In this document: piece after piece, positions 1 through 5,545 of the stretch | How the letters are laid out: each line of letters opens with the position of its first letter | How positions within the stretch are numbered: position 1 is the first letter of the stretch | NCBI GenBank assembly: GCA_009702405.1 | Contig: WLIC01000030.1 | Coordinates: 1 to 6,987, forward strand | Direction of reading: 5' to 3' | DNA length: 6,987 nt | From: Actinomycetota bacterium | Lineage (GTDB): Bacteria > Actinomycetota > Actinomycetes > Actinomycetales > Microbacteriaceae | Translations under genes and position numbers: made by a program | The notes under the pieces: model-generated | The model's input: only the letters and a program-made list of their open reading frames with translations | Told to the model about the DNA's origin: nothing | Database searches by the model: none

Positions 1-189
1 TCTTCAGGTATTGACTATGAATCAGCAGATGTTGAGTTCATTTCATCCATGCCTGTTCAGGTTGATGTTGAGACTGCACGAAAAGTTATCGCACTCATTG
101 ATGCTCTTGAAGACTCAGATGAGGTTCAGAATGTGTATTCGAACTTTGACATGTCAGCTGAAGTCGCGGCTCAAATAGAAGCTGAGTGA
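1..189 (+). CDS. yebC: YebC/TACO1-family protein, C-terminal 62 residues (5' part outside window)
   Basis: The reading frame is open from the first base and stops at TGA 187-189, giving 62 residues. The final segment, reading 'DEVQNVYSNFD' and then a short acidic/Ala tail, is the characteristic C-terminus of the YebC/TACO1 family. Family members have been described both as DNA-binding transcriptional regulators and, more recently, as ribosome-associated factors that help translation of proline-rich stretches; which role applies here cannot be told from this fragment. A full protein is about 250 residues, so roughly three quarters lies upstream. In many bacteria, including actinobacteria, yebC sits directly before ruvC, as here, where only one base separates its stop from the ruvC start. 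The family call is secure; the precise function is not. Confidence 0.93.
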   Translation, partial: SSGIDYESADVEFISSMPVQVDVETARKVIALIDALEDSDEVQNVYSNFDMSAEVAAQIEAE

Positions 190-190
190 T

Positions 191-757
191 TTGAATCAGA
201 TTGTTTTAGGAATTGACCCTGGCTTAACTCGTTGCGGTTACGGACTGATTTCTAAACGATCTTCTCGACAGGTTAGCTTTGTCGATGTTGGCGTCATTCA
301 GTCCTCTTCAGATTTGGAGCTAACTGCTCGCATAGCGCTGATAGGAACATCGGTTGCCAAGTTGCTTGATGAAACTAAACCGAATCAGGTTGCCATCGAA
401 CGAGTATTTGCTCAACAAAACTTGCACACCGTTATGGGTGTTGCGCAGATATCAGGTGTTGTTGTTTACCTGTGTCACGAGAGAAACATCCCAGTAACTT
501 TCTACACACCTACCGAGGTCAAAGCGGCGGTTACAGGTAGTGGTCGCGCCAATAAGACTCAGGTTACAAACATGGTCATGAACATTCTCAAGCTCAAAAC
601 AATTCCGAAACCTGCTGATGCGGCAGACGCTTTGGCAATTGCCATAACAGCGGCTTGGCGGGGTGGACACGAGGCAATTGATTCGGTCTCGACCAAAAAT
701 GAAACTTCAGCCCAACAAAAATGGCGAACAGCCATAGCAGCATCCAAGAAACATTGA
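191..757 (+). CDS. ruvC: Crossover junction endodeoxyribonuclease RuvC
   Basis: RuvC is the Holliday-junction resolvase: as a dimer it makes paired nicks in opposite strands of a four-way junction, using metal ions, in the last step of recombinational repair. The 188-residue product is close to the usual size (E. coli 173). The RNase H-like fold is recognisable from 'GIDPG' near the N-terminus, 'AIERVF' in the middle and 'PADAADALA' near the end. The four acidic catalytic residues are present as D9, E70, D143 and D146. The last 30 or so residues are a polar tail beyond the core. The start is TTG at 191. It is chosen because an in-frame TAG at 176-178 closes the frame upstream, no ATG or GTG lies between, and the core begins six codons later. 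It starts one base after the yebC stop, so translation is probably coupled; the upstream purine runs are only a weak ribosome site. Confidence 0.97.
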   Translation: MNQIVLGIDPGLTRCGYGLISKRSSRQVSFVDVGVIQSSSDLELTARIALIGTSVAKLLDETKPNQVAIERVFAQQNLHTVMGVAQISGVVVYLCHERNIPVTFYTPTEVKAAVTGSGRANKTQVTNMVMNILKLKTIPKPADAADALAIAITAAWRGGHEAIDSVSTKNETSAQQKWRTAIAASKKH

Positions 758-780
758 AGCTCGCAAGTTAGTCTTTACCT

Positions 781-1374
781 GTGATCGCCTCGCTTAAAGG
801 AACTGTAACCAGAACATCTATTGGCCAAATTGTGCTGGATGTCAACGGCGTTGGCTATTTGGTGAGCCTTACTCTGCAAGCAAGTTCGGAAATGAACATA
901 GGTAAAGAACTATTTCTGAATATTGCTCATATAGTCAAAGAGGATTCAGAAACCCTTTTCGGTTTTCAAACGCTGGATGAACTAGAAGCTTTTCAACTGT
1001 TATGTTCGGTAAATGGTGTTGGGCCTAAATCTGCACTTGCTGTTTTAGGTCAGCTTGGAGTTTCAGGTATTGAAGAAGCCGTTAGCACAGCCAATGACGA
1101 CATGTTTAGATCTGTGTCCGGTATCGGGCCAAAGACCGCGAAACTAATTGTGCTCTCTCTTACCGGAAAACTAGTAAGCGGCGACAACTCACGTTCATCT
1201 TCTAACAGCCAAACTGTGATCAATGCTCTTGTTGGACTTGGCTATCCAGAACGCCAAGCTAAGACAGCTGTCGAATCTGCTTCAAAGGATTCAAGCGGCA
1301 TGTCCGAACAAGAACTGCTTAAACGATCACTTGCTGCGCTATCTCTTGGTAGGAAAGTAACAAAGGATGAGTGA
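781..1374 (+). CDS. ruvA: Holliday junction DNA helicase subunit RuvA
   Basis: RuvA binds the four-way junction as a tetramer or octamer, holds it in an open square form and loads the RuvB motors. The 197-residue product begins with the family's 'MIASLKG' OB-fold start. The acidic pin that separates strands is seen as E54-D55 within '[11 protein letters not shown]'. Domain II carries two helix-hairpin-helix motifs, 'VNGVGPKSA' at about residues 77-85 and 'VSGIGPKTA' at about 112-120. A Ser/Asn-rich linker (about 134-144) leads to the C-terminal RuvB-binding domain III, recognisable from '[12 protein letters not shown]'. The start is GTG at 781, which matches the family N-terminus exactly. The 23 bases after ruvC show no clear Shine-Dalgarno. 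The gene overlaps ruvB by 8 bases. Confidence 0.97.
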   Translation: MIASLKGTVTRTSIGQIVLDVNGVGYLVSLTLQASSEMNIGKELFLNIAHIVKEDSETLFGFQTLDELEAFQLLCSVNGVGPKSALAVLGQLGVSGIEEAVSTANDDMFRSVSGIGPKTAKLIVLSLTGKLVSGDNSRSSSNSQTVINALVGLGYPERQAKTAVESASKDSSGMSEQELLKRSLAALSLGRKVTKDE

Positions 1375-2386
1375 GGAACTATTCGCATCTAACGCAGAGG
1401 CCTCAGATTTAGTATTCGAATCCGCGATTAGACCTCAATCACTTAGTGAATTTATCGGTCAAGCTAAGGTTCGAGAGCAGATTCAACTCCTTATTGATGC
1501 TGCAGCAATTCAACAGAGAACTGCAGATCACATTCTTCTGGCAGGGCCACCAGGGCTAGGTAAAACAACTTTGGCAATGATTGTTGCCCAAGAATCCAAA
1601 AGAACACTTCGTATGACGAGCGGTCCAGCAATTCAGCACGCCGGCGACTTGGCGGCAGTTCTGTCTTCTTTATCCTCAGGCGAAGTGTTGTTCATTGATG
1701 AAATACATCGCATGTCACGATCCGCTGAAGAAATGCTCTATTTGGCTATGGAGGATTTCAGGGTTGATGTGATGGTTGGGAAAGGTGCAGGAGCGACAAG
1801 CATCTCTCTGGATCTCGACCCATTTACATTGGTAGGTGCCACAACTCGAAGTGGACTTTTACCTAACCCGTTGCGTGATCGCTTTGGTTTCACTGCAAAC
1901 CTTGATTTCTATTCGGAAGAGGAGCTGGCTCAGGTTGTAGCAAGAGCTGCGAATTTGATGCAATTGCAAATAGCTTCAGAGTCCATCCAACTAATAGCTT
2001 CCAGGTCACGTGGAACTCCACGAATTGCCAATAGGTTGTTGCGGAGAGTGAGGGACTTTGCGCTGGTTCACTCCGCTGGATCCGTCTTGGAGTCTTCAGT
2101 TCAGTCAGCCCTTGAACTCTATGAAGTAGACGAACTAGGGCTAGACAGGCTTGACAGGGCTGTTCTAGAGACCCTAATAGTGAAGTTTGAGGGTAAACCC
2201 GTAGGACTGAACACACTCAGCGTAGCCATCGGTGAAGAGGCAGACACAATCGAGACCGTAGTTGAACCATTCCTACTAAGAACTGGGCTTATCGCACGCA
2301 CTTCGAGGGGTAGACAGGCCACCGCAGCAGCCTATAAACACCTTGGCATTACGCCTCCTTCGGGCTTCCAGGGCTTATTCGACTAG
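1367..2386 (+). CDS. ruvB: Holliday junction branch migration ATPase RuvB
   Basis: RuvB is the hexameric AAA+ motor that pulls DNA through the RuvA-held junction. The 339-residue length is normal. Visible landmarks in order are: the N-terminal '[11 protein letters not shown]' segment (22-32), Walker A 'GPPGLGKTT' (60-68), Walker B 'LFIDEIH' with D111 and E112, sensor 1 in 'GATTRSG' (157-163), the arginine finger R170 in 'LRDRFG', sensor 2 in '[14 protein letters not shown]' with R219, and the C-terminal winged helix (about 276-322) ending in 'TSRGRQAT'. No key residue is missing. The ATG at 1367 lies inside the end of ruvA, giving an 8-base overlap, with AAAGG directly in front and AGGAAAG at 1351-1357; this points to translational coupling of RuvA and RuvB. 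The stop is TAG at 2384-2386. Confidence 0.98.
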   Translation: MSEELFASNAEASDLVFESAIRPQSLSEFIGQAKVREQIQLLIDAAAIQQRTADHILLAGPPGLGKTTLAMIVAQESKRTLRMTSGPAIQHAGDLAAVLSSLSSGEVLFIDEIHRMSRSAEEMLYLAMEDFRVDVMVGKGAGATSISLDLDPFTLVGATTRSGLLPNPLRDRFGFTANLDFYSEEELAQVVARAANLMQLQIASESIQLIASRSRGTPRIANRLLRRVRDFALVHSAGSVLESSVQSALELYEVDELGLDRLDRAVLETLIVKFEGKPVGLNTLSVAIGEEADTIETVVEPFLLRTGLIARTSRGRQATAAAYKHLGITPPSGFQGLFD

Positions 2387-2395
2387 CAAGTCGCT

Positions 2396-2401
2396 TATAA
2401 T
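2396..2401 (+). promoter_or_regulatory. Candidate -10 box (TATAAT) for yajC-secD-secF
   Basis: A perfect TATAAT lies 38 bases before the yajC start, in the 53-base gap after ruvB. A transcript would begin near 2408 and leave a leader of about 32 bases. The -35 region is poor: at spacers of 16 to 18 bases only CTTATT-like sequence inside the ruvB 3' end is found, and there is no extended -10 TG. A single hexamer can occur by chance in AT-rich intergenic DNA, so this is a candidate only, though its place at the change from repair to secretion genes makes it sensible. Confidence 0.45.
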
Positions 2402-2439
2402 CATCTAGTTATCGCAAATTTCTAGCGGATTGGTCCCAA

Positions 2440-2796
2440 ATGCCTTCAAACAGTAATGACTACTTACCTTTTGCACTGCTTATCGCGTTTGTAGCCTTTT
2501 TATTCTTTAGTAACCGTCGTCGTAAGACCGCCGCTACTCAACTAACTAACTCAGTCAAGGTAGGCGCAAATGTCGTCATGCTTGGCGGTATCACTGGAAA
2601 GATCGTTTCAATCAGTGATTCTTCAGTTGTTGTTGAGACAACTCCTGGCACCAAGATTGAATTCGTAAAGGCTGCTATCCGTTCGGTTACAGCACCAAGT
2701 CTTGATAAAGCTCCAGCAGCAAAGAAAGCTCCAGCTGCTAAGCCAGCAACCAAGACAGCAAAATCATCCACCGCTACCAAGAAAACAGCTAAGTAA
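2440..2796 (+). CDS. yajC: Preprotein translocase accessory subunit YajC
   Basis: YajC is a small single-span membrane protein that associates with SecD and SecF at the SecYEG channel; its own contribution to export is minor and it is usually dispensable. The 118-residue product has a short polar N-terminus, one hydrophobic span at about residues 9-24, then the positive stretch 'NRRRK' that places the rest in the cytoplasm. Residues about 36-86 form the conserved YajC domain, with the family pattern 'VKVGANVVMLGGITGKIVSI'. From about residue 88 the protein is a Lys/Ala/Pro/Thr-rich tail containing a repeated KAPAAK unit; such tails are common in actinobacterial YajC and likely disordered. The ATG at 2440 gives the usual short N-terminus; no good Shine-Dalgarno precedes it. 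Position directly before secD confirms the call. Confidence 0.93.
   Translation: MPSNSNDYLPFALLIAFVAFLFFSNRRRKTAATQLTNSVKVGANVVMLGGITGKIVSISDSSVVVETTPGTKIEFVKAAIRSVTAPSLDKAPAAKKAPAAKPATKTAKSSTATKKTAK
2707..2742 (+). repeat. Two-copy 18-bp tandem repeat in the yajC tail
   Basis: Bases 2707-2724 and 2725-2742 are adjacent 18-base units that match at 16 of 18 positions; both differences are A/T changes. Each encodes a KAPAAK hexapeptide of the low-complexity tail. It is in frame, so copy-number change would lengthen or shorten the tail without breaking the gene. Confidence 0.8.
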
Positions 2797-2827
2797 GTAA
2801 TTACTTCAAGCAGAGTTAGGCACAACC

Positions 2828-4522
2828 ATGTCTGAAAAGAACACAATCACTAGAACAGCACTTAGGTCATTGACCTGGTTGCTAGTACTGATGTTCTCTA
2901 TTGTCGGAATCATTGCTGGAAACATGGCAGCGGGGGAGAAGAAAGCCACTTTCGTACCAAACCTTGCTCTTGATCTCTCCGGTGGAACCCAGATTATCCT
3001 CACCCCGATTGTGAGCAAAGGGCAAGAAGTTCTACCAGAGCAGGTAGCTCAGGCTGTTTCAATTATCAGACAGCGTGTTGACTCAACTGGTGTTAGCGAA
3101 TCGCAGATCAACACTTCTGGTAACAACATTGTTGTTTCTATCCCAGGTGTTCCAGACAAGAACACTCTTGCTTTGATAAAGAGCTCTGCCAAACTCGAAT
3201 TCCGTCCAGTGCTTGCAGCTTCTGCCGGCACAAAGACAGTTATTGGTAAAGAGGGTTCAAAGCCACTAAAGACTTCATCGGCCAAGCCATCGAACGCCAG
3301 CGACCTAAACTACATTTCACCTGCTTTGCAGAAGAAATATGAACAACTCGATTGTTCAAAAACTTTCCGTAAGCCAGGTCAAGTTGATCCATCCGATAAG
3401 CCACTTGTTACTTGTGACCGTGGACTAACAGAGAAGTACATTCTTGGGCCAGTTGAACTTAGCGGATCTGATCTTTCAGACGCTCAAGCTGGAACTGTTA
3501 CTGGCGCTCAAGGTGTTAGCACAAACGAATGGGCTGTAAACCTTTCATTCAACGCAGCTGGTGGAGACAAATTCGGCAAGATCACCCAGCGTTTGTTTCC
3601 TTTGAGTGATCCTCAGAACAGATTCTCAGTAACAATCGATGGCTACGTAATTACTGCACCACGTACACAGTCAGTGATCACCGGTGGAACTGCTCAGATC
3701 ACTGGAAGCTTTGATCAGAAGAGCTCAACTGTTTTGGCTGACCAGCTTAAGTACGGTTCATTACCAATCTCCTTTACCGTTCAGTCACAGGAGAACATCT
3801 CAGCAACACTTGGTTCAGAGCAACTACAGGCTGGTTTGCTTGCTGGTCTAATTGGTTTGTTGCTAGTTGTTGGTTACTCAGTCTTCCAATACAAGGGATT
3901 GGCAGTACTTACTATTGGTTCCCTTTCAATAGCAGCAATTTTCACGTACATCATGATTGCTTTGCTAACTTGGCGTCAGGACTACAGACTCTCACTTTCA
4001 GGTATCGCCGGTTTGATTGTTGCTATTGGTATTACCGCAGACTCTTTCATCGTCTACTTTGAACGTGTTCGTGATGAACTACGTGAGGGTAAAACATTGG
4101 CAGTTGCCGTCGAATCCGGTTGGAACAGAGCAAAGAGGACAATTCTTGTCTCAGACGCAGTAAGCCTTCTAGCTGCTGCAACACTGTTCTTCCTAACAGT
4201 TGGTAACGTAAAAGGTTTTGCCTTCACACTAGGTCTTACAACTCTCATCGACTTAGCTATCGTTTGGCTATTTACTTATCCAACATTCAGACTGATGGCT
4301 CAAACCAAGTTCTTCTCATCTGGATCGAAGTGGACAGGCCTTGAGCTCAAAGAAGCTTCGTCATTTGGTTATGCCGGACGTGGACAGTTCAGAGTGTCAG
4401 CTGAAGTTTCAAGCGGAAAGGCTGCCAAGTCTTCAAAGGAAGCTCAACGTCGTCAAACCATTGCCGAGCGTAAGGCTGCAGGCGAAAATACAGAAGTTAA
4501 TAGTCAAGAGGAAGGTAACTAA
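2828..4522 (+). CDS. secD: Protein translocase subunit SecD
   Basis: SecD is a membrane partner of SecYEG which, with SecF, uses the proton gradient to aid late steps of export and release on the outer face. The 564-residue product has TM1 at about 14-32, a large extracytoplasmic part (about 33-333) with the conserved 'LALDLSGGTQI' (46-56), then five more spans at about 335-354, 358-381, 389-410, 437-458 and 462-490. TM4 carries 'GITADSFIVYFERVRDE'; D405 sits at the position of the proton-path Asp known from other SecD proteins (E. coli D519). The only two cysteines, C176 and C196, lie in the extracytoplasmic domain. A charged cytoplasmic tail of about 75 residues follows TM6. ATG at 2828 is preceded by a weak TTAGG at 2816-2820. 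The stop shares one base with the secF start, so the two are translated together. Confidence 0.97.
   Translation: MSEKNTITRTALRSLTWLLVLMFSIVGIIAGNMAAGEKKATFVPNLALDLSGGTQIILTPIVSKGQEVLPEQVAQAVSIIRQRVDSTGVSESQINTSGNNIVVSIPGVPDKNTLALIKSSAKLEFRPVLAASAGTKTVIGKEGSKPLKTSSAKPSNASDLNYISPALQKKYEQLDCSKTFRKPGQVDPSDKPLVTCDRGLTEKYILGPVELSGSDLSDAQAGTVTGAQGVSTNEWAVNLSFNAAGGDKFGKITQRLFPLSDPQNRFSVTIDGYVITAPRTQSVITGGTAQITGSFDQKSSTVLADQLKYGSLPISFTVQSQENISATLGSEQLQAGLLAGLIGLLLVVGYSVFQYKGLAVLTIGSLSIAAIFTYIMIALLTWRQDYRLSLSGIAGLIVAIGITADSFIVYFERVRDELREGKTLAVAVESGWNRAKRTILVSDAVSLLAAATLFFLTVGNVKGFAFTLGLTTLIDLAIVWLFTYPTFRLMAQTKFFSSGSKWTGLELKEASSFGYAGRGQFRVSAEVSSGKAAKSSKEAQRRQTIAERKAAGENTEVNSQEEGN
4506..4515 (+). promoter_or_regulatory. 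Ribosome binding site of secF inside the secD 3' end
   Basis: A purine run containing AGAGGA and AGGAAGG ends six bases before the secF ATG and lies wholly within the last codons of secD. It is one of the two best Shine-Dalgarno sequences in front of a start in this window and fixes the secF start at the TAATG junction. Confidence 0.8.
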
Positions 4523-5496
4523 TGTCACGTTTTAGCGATTTTGGTAACCAGCTATACAGCGGTCAGCGTTCTATTGATTTTGTTGGAAGACGTAAGTACT
4601 TCTACGTTGTTGCTCTAGCAATGTTGGCGTTAGCGATTCTTATTCCAATGAGCCGTGGTGGCTTTAACTTCGGTATCGAATTCAAGGGTGGATCCGAGTA
4701 CCGAATCTCAGCAAGCAAAGTTGATTCAACACTTGCTGCGGAAGGTGCAGTTCACAAGGTTGTTGACACCATCCAGGTAAACACAACCCGTATCGGTACC
4801 GACACTATTCGAGTTCAAACCCCACAGCTAAGCGACACTCAATCTGAAAAGGTTCGTTTATCACTTGCAGCTGCCTATAAAGTGCCTGATAGCAATGTCA
4901 CAAGCTCATTCATTGGACCTAACTGGGGAGCTGACATCACCTCTAAGGCCGTCTCAGGTTTGGTGACATTCATTTTCCTAGCGGCTATTCTTATGGCTCT
5001 TTACTTTAGAACTCTAAAGATGAGTGTTGCGGCAATGCTTGCACTAGCCCATGACCTTGTTATCACAGCAGGTATCTATGGAGCGCTTGGCTTTGAAGTT
5101 ACACCAGCAGCGGTTATTGGTTTCCTTACCATTCTTGGTTATTCCCTTTACGACACCGTTGTTGTGTTCGACAAGATTCGAGAGAACACCTTGGAAGTTG
5201 AATTCAGCGAGACTGCAACGTTTAAAGAACGCGTGAACCTTGCAATCAACCAGACTCTAGTTAGATCTATCAACACTTCTGTTGTTGCGGTTCTTCCAGT
5301 TGCAGCGATTTTGTTTATCGGTGCATTTGTACTTGGAGCTGGAACTTTGCGAGACATCTCACTAGCTTTGTTCATTGGAATCATCGTTGGCACATACTCA
5401 ACAATCTTTATCGCAGCTCCTTTCTACTCTCAATTGCGTGAAGGTGAAGAGAAGTATGTAAAGGCTGCTACTAAGGTTTTAGCCAAGCGCGCTTAA
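4522..5496 (+). CDS. secF: Protein translocase subunit SecF
   Basis: SecF pairs with SecD to form the proton-driven export-enhancing complex. The 324-residue product is of normal length for a separate SecF. TM1 is at about 26-43, followed by the signature 'NFGIEFKGGSEYRI' (49-62), an extracytoplasmic P1-type domain up to about 140, and five spans at about 143-162, 167-188, 192-216, 251-271 and 276-301. The TM4 motif 'GYSLYDTVVVFDKIREN' contains D211, and 'LVRSINTS' contains R248; these match the proton-path Asp and Arg known in this family (E. coli D213 and R247). The ATG overlaps the secD stop by one base behind a strong ribosome site, which fits equal production of the two subunits. The stop is TAA 5494-5496. 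Confidence 0.97.
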   Translation: MSRFSDFGNQLYSGQRSIDFVGRRKYFYVVALAMLALAILIPMSRGGFNFGIEFKGGSEYRISASKVDSTLAAEGAVHKVVDTIQVNTTRIGTDTIRVQTPQLSDTQSEKVRLSLAAAYKVPDSNVTSSFIGPNWGADITSKAVSGLVTFIFLAAILMALYFRTLKMSVAAMLALAHDLVITAGIYGALGFEVTPAAVIGFLTILGYSLYDTVVVFDKIRENTLEVEFSETATFKERVNLAINQTLVRSINTSVVAVLPVAAILFIGAFVLGAGTLRDISLALFIGIIVGTYSTIFIAAPFYSQLREGEEKYVKAATKVLAKRA

Positions 5497-5525
5497 TTCA
5501 TAGGTGTCAGGGTAGTCTTTATAAA
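5497..5525 (+). promoter_or_regulatory. Candidate housekeeping promoter for rel
   Basis: TTCATA at 5497-5502 (4 of 6 matches to TTGACA) is followed after exactly 17 bases by TATAAA at 5520-5525 (5 of 6 to TATAAT). A transcript would begin near 5532 and have a leader of about 14 bases containing the rel ribosome site. The spacing is ideal and the site sits immediately after the secF stop, so rel may be expressed apart from the sec genes as well as by read-through. Inferred from pattern only. Confidence 0.5.
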
Positions 5526-5535
5526 CCTGTTGTAA

Positions 5536-5541
5536 AGAGGA
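5536..5541 (+). promoter_or_regulatory. Ribosome binding site of rel (AGAGGA)
   Basis: AGAGGA precedes two consecutive in-frame ATG codons at 5543 and 5546. The gap from the GAGG core (5537-5540) is only two bases to the first ATG but five bases to the second, so the second fits normal spacing better and is used as the start of rel. Confidence 0.7.
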
Positions 5542-5545
5542 AATG

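Noticed and set aside
182..184. CTG as an alternative ruvC start
   Set aside because: CTG is rarely used, the extra three residues have no family match, and TTG at 191 gives the normal short lead to the 'GIDPG' motif.
452..747. Minus-strand open frames of 62-72 codons opposite ruvC
   Set aside because: They lie fully inside a well-supported gene, have no recognisable motif and overlap each other in different frames; they are shadows.
1890..2322. Minus-strand open frames of 67 and 108 codons opposite ruvB
   Set aside because: ruvB is intact with all AAA+ motifs; the antisense frames have no family resemblance and no ribosome site.
2387..2439. Terminator after ruvB
   Set aside because: No stem of useful length followed by a T-run could be found in the 53-base gap.
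2538..2846. Minus-strand frame of 102 codons across yajC and the secD start
   Set aside because: Its hydrophobic, Ala-rich content mirrors the Ala/Lys codons of the yajC tail; no independent support.
5502..5529. Possible hairpin after secF (AGGT/ACCT or CAGG/CCTG pairs)
   Set aside because: Stems are only 4 bp with loops of 14 or more bases and no following T-run, so it is not a rho-independent terminator.
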